From an uncultured Lachnospiraceae bacterium (lineage in GTDB: Bacteria > Bacillota > Clostridia > Lachnospirales > Lachnospiraceae), in NCBI GenBank assembly GCA_902773435.1, contig CACYEN010000165.1, positions 1 through 58,805 on the forward strand: a stretch of DNA of 58,805 nucleotides. Reading direction: 5' to 3'. A program made the translations under genes and the position numbers. Positions 15,208 through 23,955 of the stretch are shown in pieces (positions within the stretch are counted from its first letter, which is position 1; each line of letters begins with the position of its first letter). The notes beneath the pieces are model-generated. The model saw only the letters and a list, made by a program, of their open reading frames with translations. It had not been told where the DNA came from and made no database searches.

Positions 15208-18108
15208 ATGGCAAAGGGGAGTACCGCTTTAAAGAACAATACTGGCAGAAGCCATTCCGGCAGCTCAGGCAGGAAGACGGGGAGCCCGGCGCGGAGCGCG
15301 GGGAGCAGAAAGACGTCCTCCGGCCAGGGCCGCCGAAGCAGCGGCGGCAAGACCGCGGGATCCTCCGGGAGACGCGCTTCCGCGGAGACGAAAGAGACAG
15401 GGGGAAGCGTATCTTCCTCCGGCATCGTGCGGGAGGTGGTTCTCTGCGTGGTCCTGGCTCTCTCCGTGCTGATACTTCTTGCGAATTTCGGCATTGTGGG
15501 AAGATTCGGAAATACTATGAGCGACGCGCTGTTCGGGACGTTCGGGCTCATGGCGCACGTGTTTCCGTTCGCGGTTTTCTTCGGCTCCGCCTTCTTCATC
15601 GCCAACATCGAAAATCCGCTGATCGCGCGAAAGGCGATCGGTTTCATTATCATGTTCGTGTTCCTCACTGCTTTCCTGCAGCTTCTGACGATCGGGTACG
15701 CGAAGAACGCGGCGGTCTCCGAGATCTACCGGTACTGCCGCGAGGAGAGGACCGGCGGAGGCGCCGTCGGCGGTGCTATCGTCCATGTGTTCGGCTACGC
15801 GTTCGGGACAGTAGGGGCCTATATTCTCACGATCTTCGGCCTCATCGCCGGAGCGATCGTGATGACCCAGAAGCCGCTGATCTCCGGGATCGGCGCGCGG
15901 GGAAGGGACGCCGCGGAGCGGGCCCGGAAGCGCAGGAACATCCACAGGCTCGAGAGGGCCGAGGAGAAAGACAGCCAGAAGAAGGAGCAGGAAGCGCTCC
16001 GGAAGCTTCACAGGACCGAGGAGCAGCTTGAGAGGGACCGGCGGATCCGCGAGATTGAGCTCGAGACCGCGCGCAAAGAGAGAGAGATGTCGAGAAGCCG
16101 GACGGCTGAACGCGTGCCCGGCCGGCTCTCTTACAGTGATCCGATGATCGAAGCAGACGGCAACCCGCTCGACGCCGTGACGCTCGAACGGCAGAACGCC
16201 TCGTCGGGGGATTATACGGCAACCGTGGATTCCGCAAGGAATCCGATCCGGATCGGGGACGACCCATTCATGGGAACCGCCCCGAAGACAGCGGGAGCCT
16301 TCGGAGGGGGGAATGACCTCCCGGAAGAGGAGGAAGCCTCTTTTGAGATGCCCTCGTTCCTGCGGGACGTGGGTGAACCTTCTGTGGAAGAGCCTGCCGG
16401 CAGCTCCGGCCAGCCTTCCGGGGATCCGGTTCCTGACACCGTGCCCCGCCAGGAGGGCGTGAGTGCGGCGGAATCCGCCGCGGAGCCCGCCGGGAAGAAG
16501 ACGGCGCGAAAGAAATCCGCTGCCGCCTCCGGTGATAAGGCGGAGAGTGCCGGGCCGAAGGAGGACGCGCAGACAGGCGCGGACAGCATCAGGAAGCAGA
16601 TCGGGGAGGAAGCCCCGGCAGGAAAAGTCTACAGGCTGCCGCCCATTGACCTCCTGAGGAAGGGCGAGTCAGGAGCTGCCGAATCCGACCGGACGATTCG
16701 GGATACGGCCGTCAAGCTGCAGGAGACGCTGCGCGATTTCGGAGTAAACGTCAAGGTCGTGAACGTGAGCAGGGGACCGACCGTCACAAGGTACGAGCTC
16801 CAGCCCGAGCACGGCGTCAAGGTGAGTCGGATTATCAATCTCCAGGACGATATCAAGCTGAACCTCGCCGCCGCGGACATCCGGATTGAGGCCCCGATAC
16901 CGGGGAAGGCCGCCGTCGGCATCGAAGTGCCGAACAAGTCCGCAAGCACGGTCATGCTGAGGGAACTGATCGAGTCGGCCGAGTTCAAAAAGGACCGCGG
17001 CGTGCTCACATTTGCCGTCGGCAAGGACCTGGGCGGGAGGACGATCGTGACGGACATCGAGAAGATGCCCCACCTGCTGATCGCCGGGACGACCGGGTCG
17101 GGCAAGTCCGTGTGCATCAATACGCTCATCATGAGCATTCTCTATAAATCGACACCGGACCAGGTCAAGATGCTCATGATCGATCCGAAGGTCGTCGAGC
17201 TCAAGATCTATGACGGGATTCCCCATCTGCTGATTCCGGTCGTGACCGACGCGAAGAAGGCCGCCGGCGCGCTCAACTGGGCGGTGCAGGAGATGACGGA
17301 GCGATACAACAAGTTCGCTTCCTATCCGGGCGTCAGGGACATCAAGTCCTACAACGCCAGGGTCGACAAGCTGAATGCCGGCGTGGAGCCGTCCGAAAAG
17401 ATTCCGAAGATGCCCCGCATCGTCGTGATCGTCGACGAGCTCGCGGACCTGATGATGGTCGCCTCCTCCGAAGTCGAGGACGCCGTCTGCCGCCTGGCCC
17501 AGCTCGCCCGAGCCGCGGGGATCCATCTGATCATCGCGACCCAGAGGCCGTCCGTCAACGTCGTGACCGGCCTCATCAAGGCCAATATGCCGTCGAGGAT
17601 CGCCCTCGCGGTGAACTCGGGCATTGACAGCCGCACGATCCTCGACATGAACGGGGCGGAGAAACTGCTCGGCAGGGGCGACATGCTGTTCTACCCGCAG
17701 GGATATCCGAAACCGGTGAGGGTCCAGGGAGCGTTCGTCTCCGACGACGAGATCTCGGACGTTGTCAGATTCCTCTCCTCCCAGACGGAGGAGGACGACT
17801 ACAGCCGTGAAGTGGAGGATATGATTGAGAGCTCGTCGGGCGGCATACAGGGCGCCCAGGGCGGCGACGACGAGCGGGACGAGTACTTCGCCGAGTCGGG
17901 GAGACTCATCATCGAGAAGGACAAGGCTTCGATCGGCATGCTCCAGCGGGCGTTCAAGATCGGCTTTAACCGCGCCGCGAGGATCATGGACCAGCTGTCT
18001 GACGCGGGAGTGGTAGGCGGCGAGGAGGGAACAAAACCCAGAAAGATTCTGATGACCGCGGAGGAATTTGAGAATCTTCTGAACGGAGGAACTGCGGAGA
18101 TTCCATGA
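15208..18108 (+). CDS. ftsK: FtsK/SpoIIIE-type DNA translocase
   Basis: Septum-anchored hexameric ATPase that pumps chromosomal DNA during division or sporulation. It has 966 residues from the preferred ATG at 15208 (MAKGSTALKNN); in-frame ATGs at 15139 and 15175 are possible. A basic Ser/Gly-rich head (1-70) is followed by four membrane helices (about 74-215), a long charged linker (220-470), and the motor. Walker A GTTGSGKS is at about 627-634, Walker B reads VVIVDELADLM, and IATQRPSVNVVTG follows. The C-terminal winged-helix gamma domain (about 890-960, ASIGMLQRAFKIGFNRA) reads sequence polarity signals. The stop overlaps the next start by 4 bases. Whether it serves division or sporulation cannot be told from this window. 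Confidence 0.95.
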   Translation: MAKGSTALKNNTGRSHSGSSGRKTGSPARSAGSRKTSSGQGRRSSGGKTAGSSGRRASAETKETGGSVSSSGIVREVVLCVVLALSVLILLANFGIVGRFGNTMSDALFGTFGLMAHVFPFAVFFGSAFFIANIENPLIARKAIGFIIMFVFLTAFLQLLTIGYAKNAAVSEIYRYCREERTGGGAVGGAIVHVFGYAFGTVGAYILTIFGLIAGAIVMTQKPLISGIGARGRDAAERARKRRNIHRLERAEEKDSQKKEQEALRKLHRTEEQLERDRRIREIELETARKEREMSRSRTAERVPGRLSYSDPMIEADGNPLDAVTLERQNASSGDYTATVDSARNPIRIGDDPFMGTAPKTAGAFGGGNDLPEEEEASFEMPSFLRDVGEPSVEEPAGSSGQPSGDPVPDTVPRQEGVSAAESAAEPAGKKTARKKSAAASGDKAESAGPKEDAQTGADSIRKQIGEEAPAGKVYRLPPIDLLRKGESGAAESDRTIRDTAVKLQETLRDFGVNVKVVNVSRGPTVTRYELQPEHGVKVSRIINLQDDIKLNLAAADIRIEAPIPGKAAVGIEVPNKSASTVMLRELIESAEFKKDRGVLTFAVGKDLGGRTIVTDIEKMPHLLIAGTTGSGKSVCINTLIMSILYKSTPDQVKMLMIDPKVVELKIYDGIPHLLIPVVTDAKKAAGALNWAVQEMTERYNKFASYPGVRDIKSYNARVDKLNAGVEPSEKIPKMPRIVVIVDELADLMMVASSEVEDAVCRLAQLARAAGIHLIIATQRPSVNVVTGLIKANMPSRIALAVNSGIDSRTILDMNGAEKLLGRGDMLFYPQGYPKPVRVQGAFVSDDEISDVVRFLSSQTEEDDYSREVEDMIESSSGGIQGAQGGDDERDEYFAESGRLIIEKDKASIGMLQRAFKIGFNRAARIMDQLSDAGVVGGEEGTKPRKILMTAEEFENLLNGGTAEIP

Positions 18109-19397
18109 AATGTCAAAACTGCGGAAGTCCCATTCCGGACGGCAAGCTCTTCTGCCCGAAGTGCGGATCGGAAGTACGGCTCGTAGATGATTACGATCCG
18201 ATCGGTCTGCTGGGGGAGAAGGGACGGAAGCCCCCGGATGGCGACGGGGATATAAAGAAGGGAGGAGGAGCGGGGGGTGTCCTCATCCGGATCCTTTTCG
18301 CTTCCGTTATCGCCGCGCTGCTGTCGGCGGCAGCCATCTTCGCGATGACGGGAAACAGCGGGAAGAACCTCCCCTATGTGAGAGCCCGCCTCGAAAAGTA
18401 CCTGGAGGAGGAGAAGTACGATCGGGCTTTCTCGTGCTGCGAGAAGGCGATCCGGCTCGATCCTGCCTCCGACGAGCTTCAGGTTCAGAAGGCGGACATC
18501 CTTCTCCGCCAGGGCAGAACGGATGATGCGCTCTCCTGCCTCAGGGAGGCGCACGAGGTGATGGGATCGTCCCCCGTTGTCCTTGAGAAGCTGATCAGCA
18601 TCTGCATTGAGGAGGAAGATCACGCGGCGGTCGCGGAACTGCTCCGGAACACCGAGGATCAGGAGCTCCGGGAGCGATACGGGCAGTATGCCGTCACCGC
18701 CCCGGCCATGTCGCTCATCAGCGGCCGCGCCTACCCTTACGGGACAAGGCTCACCATCTCGACGGAAGCGGGCAGTATCTATTATACATTTGACGGATCG
18801 ATTCCGGATTCTTCCGGGCCGCTCTACACGAAGCCCCTGAAGCTTCACGTCGGGGTCAATCGGATCAGTGCCGTCTCCATCGGGAGCTTCGGGATCCGAA
18901 GTCCCGTGGTCTCCGGCGTGTACACAGTGAAGGCCAGGGAGACGAAGGCCTCCGTCATCAGCCGCCCCAGAGAGGAAGCACAGGAGGAGGACGGCTACTA
19001 CGACGATTACGAGGACTCTGAGTGGTCTGAAGACGACGAGGAGGAGAACGGCTCCGACGAAGATGCGGACTCTTCATCCGAAGAACCCTCCGGGGAGGAC
19101 GACGGCGGGAACGGCGGAAGTTCCAACGGCGGGGACGAAGGGGAAGACGAAAACGACGAGGAGGGCGGAGACGGATCCGGTGATGACGGGGACGGAGACG
19201 CTCCCGACGGGGACTTGGGGGACGACGGCGAAGACGGAGAAGGACAGGAACCGTCGGCGAATCCCGGGGACGAAGGCGGGGACGGTCAGGAACCGTCAGT
19301 GAGCCCGGAGGACGAAGACGGGGACGTGATCCCCGACGACATCATTATCGACATCTATGACGACGAGATTGACTGGGACGACGCGATTGCGGAATAG
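18105..19397 (+). CDS. Zinc-ribbon, TPR and beta-hexosaminidase-C-like membrane protein with acidic tail
   Basis: I do not recognise a named gene. The 430 residues divide clearly. A zinc ribbon (C3xxC6, C17xxC20) is at the N-terminus. One membrane helix (about 59-81) is preceded by lysines that predict a cytoplasmic N-terminus. Two TPR-like helix pairs lie at about 90-185. A small beta-rich domain like the C-terminal domain of chitobiase/hexosaminidase (about 205-275; TISTEAGSIYYTFDGSIP) follows. The last 140 residues are almost entirely Asp, Glu, Gly and Ser. The tail would lie outside the membrane. The start overlaps the ftsK stop (ATGA), implying coupled translation. No function is assigned. 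Confidence 0.78.
   Translation: MKCQNCGSPIPDGKLFCPKCGSEVRLVDDYDPIGLLGEKGRKPPDGDGDIKKGGGAGGVLIRILFASVIAALLSAAAIFAMTGNSGKNLPYVRARLEKYLEEEKYDRAFSCCEKAIRLDPASDELQVQKADILLRQGRTDDALSCLREAHEVMGSSPVVLEKLISICIEEEDHAAVAELLRNTEDQELRERYGQYAVTAPAMSLISGRAYPYGTRLTISTEAGSIYYTFDGSIPDSSGPLYTKPLKLHVGVNRISAVSIGSFGIRSPVVSGVYTVKARETKASVISRPREEAQEEDGYYDDYEDSEWSEDDEEENGSDEDADSSSEEPSGEDDGGNGGSSNGGDEGEDENDEEGGDGSGDDGDGDAPDGDLGDDGEDGEGQEPSANPGDEGGDGQEPSVSPEDEDGDVIPDDIIIDIYDDEIDWDDAIAE
18969..19394 (+). repeat. Low-complexity acidic coding tract (GAC/GAA/GGx-rich)
   Basis: The 3' third of the zinc-ribbon/TPR gene is built from degenerate short units such as GACGAAGACGGGGAC, encoding runs of Asp, Glu, Gly and Ser. Two similar segments, GQEPSANPGDEGGDGQEPS and the following SPEDEDGD, suggest internal duplication. 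The reading frame is intact. Confidence 0.6.
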
Positions 19398-19499
19398 AGA
19401 TCCGCGCAGATGGACAGGAACCCGTTAACTCCTGCAGGCAGAGTCCGGATGCCTCTGACACCCTGAGAATGCAGGTTCATTTATCACCGGAGGAAGATT

Positions 19500-20375
19500 A
19501 TGTTTAAAATTCTTTCAAAAACCCAATTGAGCGCGGTCGTCTGGGAGATGGTCGTCGAGGCCCCGCTTCTCTCCGCGCACTGCAAACCCGGTCAGTTCCT
19601 GATCGTGAAGATGGACGAGAAGGGCGAGCGCATCCCCCTCACAATCTGTGACTACGACCCGGAAGCCGGTACGATCACCATCGTCTTCCAGCCCGTCGGC
19701 GCTTCCACGGACCGCTTCCTCGAACTCGGTGTCGGCGACGCGTTCCAGGACGTTGTGGGACCGCTCGGAAAGCCATCGGACATCACGGAGATGACGGACG
19801 AGGAACTGAAATCCCGCCGCTTCCTGTTCGTATGCGGCGGCGTCGGAACCGCCCCGGTCTATCCCCAGGTGAAATGGCTTCACGACCGCGGAATCTCCGC
19901 GGACGTCATCATCGGGTGCAGGACGAAGGACCTGCTCTTTTACGAGGATAAGATGCGGGAGGTCGCCGGAAATCTCTATGTGACGACGGACGACGGCTCC
20001 TATATGCACAAGGGGGTCGTGACCACCGTGATCGACGAGCTCGTCGCGGAGGGCAGGGAGTACAACCACTGCGTCGCGATCGGTCCCATGATCATGATGA
20101 AATTCTGCTGCCTGACAACCCAGAAATACAATATACCCACCATTGTCTCCATGAATCCGATCATGGTCGACGGAACGGGAATGTGCGGCGCCTGCAGGCT
20201 CACGGTCGGCGACGAGGTCAAATTCGCCTGCGTGGACGGGCCCGAATTTGACGGCTTCAAGATCAACTGGGCAGAGTGCATGAAGCGCGCCCAGATGTAC
20301 AAGACAGTCGAGGGCGAGGCGAGGCTCCGGTACCAGGAGGGAAAGACGCACGAAGGAGGCTGCGGGAACTGCTGA
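19500..20375 (+). CDS. nfnA: NfnA: FAD/[2Fe-2S] subunit of NADH-dependent ferredoxin:NADP+ oxidoreductase
   Basis: Small subunit of the electron-bifurcating NfnAB (sulfide dehydrogenase/transhydrogenase-like) complex. It carries FAD, the NADH site and one [2Fe-2S] cluster. The product has 291 residues. The ferredoxin-reductase FAD domain is N-terminal (CKPGQFLIVKMDEKGERIPLT), an NAD-binding domain follows (FVCGGVGTAPVYPQV), and the cluster motif is GTGMCGACRLTVGDEVKFACVDG near 222-245. The partner nfnB follows directly, as in other anaerobes. A GGAGGAAG site precedes the ATG. Alone, such a protein could be labelled dihydroorotate dehydrogenase electron-transfer subunit; the nfnB neighbour argues against that. 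Confidence 0.92.
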   Translation: MFKILSKTQLSAVVWEMVVEAPLLSAHCKPGQFLIVKMDEKGERIPLTICDYDPEAGTITIVFQPVGASTDRFLELGVGDAFQDVVGPLGKPSDITEMTDEELKSRRFLFVCGGVGTAPVYPQVKWLHDRGISADVIIGCRTKDLLFYEDKMREVAGNLYVTTDDGSYMHKGVVTTVIDELVAEGREYNHCVAIGPMIMMKFCCLTTQKYNIPTIVSMNPIMVDGTGMCGACRLTVGDEVKFACVDGPEFDGFKINWAECMKRAQMYKTVEGEARLRYQEGKTHEGGCGNC

Positions 20376-20436
20376 GCAGCTTTCGCGCCGCATCTCATCA
20401 CAGGAAGTTCAGGTTAAGAAGATAGAGGAGACGGTT

Positions 20437-21843
20437 ATGGGTGATGTAATGAAGAAGGTACCGGTGCGGGAACAGGAACCCCTTGTCCGCGCCGCCAATT
20501 TTGACGAAGTCTGTCTCGGATACAACGAGGAGGAAGCTGTGGAAGAGGCCGCAAGATGCCTCAACTGCAAGAACGCGAGGTGCATCCAGGGATGTCCCGT
20601 GAATATCCGCATCAACGATTTTATTGCTAAGGTGAAGGAGCGGAACTACGAGGAGGCGTACCAGATCATCTCCGAGTCGAGCTCGCTTCCCGCGGTCTGC
20701 GGGCGCGTCTGCCCCCAGGAGACCCAGTGCGAAGGAAAATGCGTGCGGGGAGTCAAGGGAGAGGCCATCTCGATCGGAAAACTCGAGCGCTTTGTCGCCG
20801 ACTGGGCGAGAAACAACGGGATCAAGCCGAAAGCCGCGGAGAAGAAGAACGGCCACCGCGTCGCGATCGTCGGCTCAGGCCCCGCCGGGCTCACCTGCGC
20901 AGGCGATCTCGCGAGGCTCGGATACGACGTCACGATCTTTGAGGCGCTCCACAAGGCCGGCGGCGTCCTGGTATACGGAATTCCGGAGTTCCGTCTTCCG
21001 AAGGACGAGGTCGTCGCGAAGGAAGTCGAGAATGTCAAAGGCCTCGGCGTGACGATCAACACGGACGTCATCGTCGGGCGGACGCTTTCCGTCGACGAGC
21101 TGCTCACGAAGGAGGGCTTCGAGGCTGTATTCATCGGCTCCGGCGCGGGTCTTCCGATGTTCATGGGAATTCCGGGAGAGAACGCGAACGGCGTGTTCTC
21201 TGCGAATGAATACCTGACGAGAAACAACCTCATGAAGGCGTTCCGCGACGACTACGACACGCCGATCTACAGGGCAAAGAAAGTCGTCGTCGTCGGAGGC
21301 GGAAACGTCGCGATGGACGCGGCGAGAACCGCGCTAAGGCTCGGAGCCGAGGTGCATCTGGTATACAGGCGCTCCGAGGCCGAGCTTCCCGCGAGAGCGG
21401 AAGAAGTTCACCACGCGAAGGAGGAGGGGATCATTTTCGACCTTCTCACGAATCCGGTCGAGATCCTGACCGATGAAAACGACAACGTGCGCGGGATCCG
21501 CTGCATCCGCATGGAGCTGGGCGAGCCCGACGCCTCCGGGCGCAGGCGTCCCGTCGAAATTCCGGGATCGGAATTTGAGGTGGAGTGCGACGCGGTCATC
21601 ATGTCTCTCGGAACTTCGCCGAATCCGCTGATCTCCTCGACGACGGTCGGACTCGACGTCAACCGCAAAAAGTGCATCATCGCCGACGAGGAGGAGGGAA
21701 AGACCTCGAGAGAGGGCGTCTACGCCGGCGGCGACGCGGTGACAGGCGCGGCGACGGTTATTCTGGCGATGGGAGCCGGCAAGGCCGGAGCGCGTGGAAT
21801 CGACCGCTTCATCCGTGAGAAAGAGGCAGCCGGAAACGCATGA
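20437..21843 (+). CDS. nfnB: NfnB: glutamate synthase small-subunit-like flavoprotein
   Basis: Large subunit of NfnAB, where bifurcation at FAD couples NADPH, NADH and ferredoxin. The product has 468 residues. An N-terminal cysteine-rich domain binds two [4Fe-4S] clusters (CLNCKNARCIQGCP at about 41-54 and CGRVCPQETQCEGKC near 88-102). Two nucleotide-binding folds follow (VAIVGSGPAGLTCAGDLA and VVVVGGGNVAMDAARTA), and the FAD end motif is VYAGGDAVTGAATVI. GAGGAGACGG precedes the ATG. The protein is annotated as gltA in many genomes; the adjacent nfnA and absence of a glutamate synthase large subunit favour Nfn. Confidence 0.92.
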   Translation: MGDVMKKVPVREQEPLVRAANFDEVCLGYNEEEAVEEAARCLNCKNARCIQGCPVNIRINDFIAKVKERNYEEAYQIISESSSLPAVCGRVCPQETQCEGKCVRGVKGEAISIGKLERFVADWARNNGIKPKAAEKKNGHRVAIVGSGPAGLTCAGDLARLGYDVTIFEALHKAGGVLVYGIPEFRLPKDEVVAKEVENVKGLGVTINTDVIVGRTLSVDELLTKEGFEAVFIGSGAGLPMFMGIPGENANGVFSANEYLTRNNLMKAFRDDYDTPIYRAKKVVVVGGGNVAMDAARTALRLGAEVHLVYRRSEAELPARAEEVHHAKEEGIIFDLLTNPVEILTDENDNVRGIRCIRMELGEPDASGRRRPVEIPGSEFEVECDAVIMSLGTSPNPLISSTTVGLDVNRKKCIIADEEEGKTSREGVYAGGDAVTGAATVILAMGAGKAGARGIDRFIREKEAAGNA

Positions 21844-22319
21844 CTCTCAGGATCGTCTGCTGCGGCAGGCTGAAGGAGGCCTTTTTCAGGGAGGCGCTCG
21901 ACGAGTATATAAAGAGGCTTTCGCGCTACGCAAAAGTGGAGATCATCGAGGTTAAGGACGAGAAGACACCGGACCGGGCCTCGAAGGCAGAGGCCGCCCT
22001 CATTCTTGAAAAGGAGGGCGGCCGCCTCCTCTCCGGAATCAGGGACGGGGACTACGTCTGCGCTCTCGCGATCGAAGGGAAGGAGTACAGCTCGGAGGCG
22101 TTCGCCTCCCATCTCGCGGAGATCGCGGGGAGCGGAAAAAGCAGCGTCGCGTTCATCATCGGAGGCTCTCTCGGCCTGTCCCCGGAGGTTCTCCGGAGGG
22201 CCGACGAGAAGATCAGTTTCTCGAAGATGACCTTTCCGCACCAGCTGATGCGGGTCATCCTCGCGGAACAGGTCTACCGGTCTTTCCGCATCCTGAAAGG
22301 CGAGCCCTATCACAAGTAA
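21840..22319 (+). CDS. rlmH: 23S rRNA (pseudouridine-1915-N3)-methyltransferase
   Basis: SPOUT-class methyltransferase that methylates a pseudouridine in helix 69 of 23S rRNA, acting on assembled 70S ribosomes. The product has 159 residues, the normal length. The knot region carries FIIGGSLGLSPEVL and SFSKMTFPHQLMRVILAEQVYRSF, ending in the conserved GEPYHK. It overlaps the nfnB stop by 4 bases (ATGA), so it is cotranslated with a functionally unrelated gene. Confidence 0.97.
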   Translation: MTLRIVCCGRLKEAFFREALDEYIKRLSRYAKVEIIEVKDEKTPDRASKAEAALILEKEGGRLLSGIRDGDYVCALAIEGKEYSSEAFASHLAEIAGSGKSSVAFIIGGSLGLSPEVLRRADEKISFSKMTFPHQLMRVILAEQVYRSFRILKGEPYHK

Positions 22320-22322
22320 GTA

Positions 22323-22351
22323 TTTCAATAACAGTGGAAAAGTGCTAAAAT
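22323..22351 (+). promoter_or_regulatory. Extended -10 promoter for phoH-ybeY
   Basis: AGTGCTAAAAT contains an extended -10 (TG, one base, TAAAAT at 22346-22351). A weak -35 TTTCAA lies 17 bases upstream at 22323-22328. The gap between rlmH and phoH is AT-richer here than its surroundings, which supports a transcription start about 45 bases before phoH. Confidence 0.5.
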
Positions 22352-22402
22352 GGTACGACACGCGGACGAGGGCCGCAAAGTACCGGAGGTTATTAACAGC
22401 GG

Positions 22403-23428
22403 ATGAATGACCGCCAGGAATATCTGATCGAAATACCGTCCGAGCACGCAAAGAATATCTTCGGACAGTTTGACACGCATTTGAGGAAGATCGAGCGCTC
22501 CCTTGGCGTCAGTGTCGTCGCGAGGGACGGGAGCGTGAGAATCACCGGGGATCCCGGGGGCGCGGAGAAGGCGAAGAAGCTGTTCGCCATGCTACTCGCG
22601 CTTTCTTCCAGGGGCAATACGCTCACGGAGCAGAACATCGACTACTCGCTCTCCCTTCTGAAAGAAGACCGCCAGAACGAGATGATCGCGGTGGACAGCG
22701 ACATCATCGTCCACACGGCCGCCGGGAGACCGGTCAAGCCGAAGACGGTCGGCCAGAAAGAATACGTCGACTCCATCAGGAATAACATGATCACGTTCGG
22801 GATCGGCCCCGCCGGAACCGGGAAGACCTACCTTGCGATGGCGATGGCAATCAGCATGTTTCGGAACGACGAGGTCTCGCGGATCATACTGACGAGGCCG
22901 GCGATCGAGGCCGGGGAGAAGCTCGGCTTCCTGCCGGGCGACCTGCAGAGCAAGATCGATCCCTATCTGCGCCCGCTCTACGATGCGCTCTACGAGATCA
23001 TGGGAGCGGACGCCTTCCTGAAGAACTCCGAAAAGGGACTGATCGAGGTCGCTCCTCTTGCCTACATGAGGGGCAGGACGCTCGACAACGCCTTCATCAT
23101 ACTCGACGAGGCCCAGAATACGACGCCGTCGCAGATGAAGATGTTCCTCACGAGGATCGGGTTCGGGTCGCATGTCGTCGTGACGGGAGACCGCACCCAG
23201 AAGGATCTTCCACCCGGGACGTCGAGCGGACTTGACGTCGCTGTGAGAGTCCTGAGAAAGATCGACGAGATCGGATTTACCGAGCTCACCAGCAGGGACG
23301 TCGTACGGCATCCGCTCGTCCAGAAGATCGTCGAGGCGTACGAGAAGTTCGAGGCGAGGTCAGCGGAGGGAACCCCCAAAAGGAGACGGGCCGTCGCGGG
23401 TATGCCCGTGAGAAAGAATAAACTATGA
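22403..23428 (+). CDS. phoH: PhoH-like ATPase (YbeZ family)
   Basis: P-loop ATPase with an RNA-binding-like N-terminus; in many bacteria it works next to the ribonuclease YbeY in rRNA and RNA metabolism. The product has 341 residues. A KH-like segment (about 1-70) is followed by Walker A GPAGTGKT at 135-142, LTRPAIEAGEKLGFLPGDL, Walker B FIILDEAQNTTP, and TGDRTQKDLP. The ATG at 22403 gives a normal family start. Its stop overlaps ybeY by 4 bases, the usual phoH-ybeY coupling. Confidence 0.95.
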   Translation: MNDRQEYLIEIPSEHAKNIFGQFDTHLRKIERSLGVSVVARDGSVRITGDPGGAEKAKKLFAMLLALSSRGNTLTEQNIDYSLSLLKEDRQNEMIAVDSDIIVHTAAGRPVKPKTVGQKEYVDSIRNNMITFGIGPAGTGKTYLAMAMAISMFRNDEVSRIILTRPAIEAGEKLGFLPGDLQSKIDPYLRPLYDALYEIMGADAFLKNSEKGLIEVAPLAYMRGRTLDNAFIILDEAQNTTPSQMKMFLTRIGFGSHVVVTGDRTQKDLPPGTSSGLDVAVRVLRKIDEIGFTELTSRDVVRHPLVQKIVEAYEKFEARSAEGTPKRRRAVAGMPVRKNKL

Positions 23429-23952
23429 CAGAAGATTTGCTGATAGATTTCGAGGAGGAGCCGGAGGGAAGGTCTCTGAATTTCGGATTCGACCCCGCGG
23501 AGACCGCCGTCCGGGTGGTCGGTCGCGTGCTCGAACTGGAGCGATGTCCGTTTCGCTGTGAGTTCAGCCTCCTGCTGACCGGCGATGAGAGGACGAGGGA
23601 GGTAAACCGCGACGCGCGGGGGATCGACAGCGTGACCGACGTGCTGTCATTTCCGGTCTGCGGCTACTCAAAGCCCGCCGCCTTCGAGGAGGCGGAGGAG
23701 GACCGCGGAGGGTGTTTCGACCCGGAGAACGGCTTCCTGATCCTCGGGGATATCCTGATCAACGCGGAGCAGGCGGGGAGGCAGGCCCTCGAATACGGAC
23801 ATTCCCTGCTGCGGGAATACGCCTTCCTCGTCGCGCACAGCGCTCTCCATCTCGTCGGTTACGACCACATGACGGAGGATGACGAGCGGCTGATGATCGA
23901 AAAGCAGAACCTTGTACTCGATTCACTCAACATCAGAAGGGGGAATGAATAA
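23425..23952 (+). CDS. ybeY: Endoribonuclease YbeY (rRNA maturation factor)
   Basis: Zinc-dependent single-strand endoribonuclease needed for 16S rRNA 3' maturation and ribosome quality control. The product has 175 residues. The metal-binding motif H138xxxH142xxxxxH148 (HSALHLVGYDH) is intact, and the upstream strand TDVLSFPV is typical. A short insertion rich in Glu and Gly (about 87-103) lengthens the loop before FLILGDILI. It overlaps phoH (ATGA) and is followed 3 bases later by a secreted protein of unrelated type. Confidence 0.96.
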   Translation: MTEDLLIDFEEEPEGRSLNFGFDPAETAVRVVGRVLELERCPFRCEFSLLLTGDERTREVNRDARGIDSVTDVLSFPVCGYSKPAAFEEAEEDRGGCFDPENGFLILGDILINAEQAGRQALEYGHSLLREYAFLVAHSALHLVGYDHMTEDDERLMIEKQNLVLDSLNIRRGNE

Positions 23953-23955
23953 AGC

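Noticed and set aside
18969-19394. Repeat-rich tract as a CRISPR array or mobile repeat
   Set aside because: Units are degenerate, in frame and encode an acidic tail; there are no regular direct repeats with unique spacers.
19398-19499. CCTGCA/TGCAGG inverted repeat before nfnA as a terminator or operator
   Set aside because: The arms are short and far apart, and the bases after it are only mildly T-rich; not convincing enough to list.
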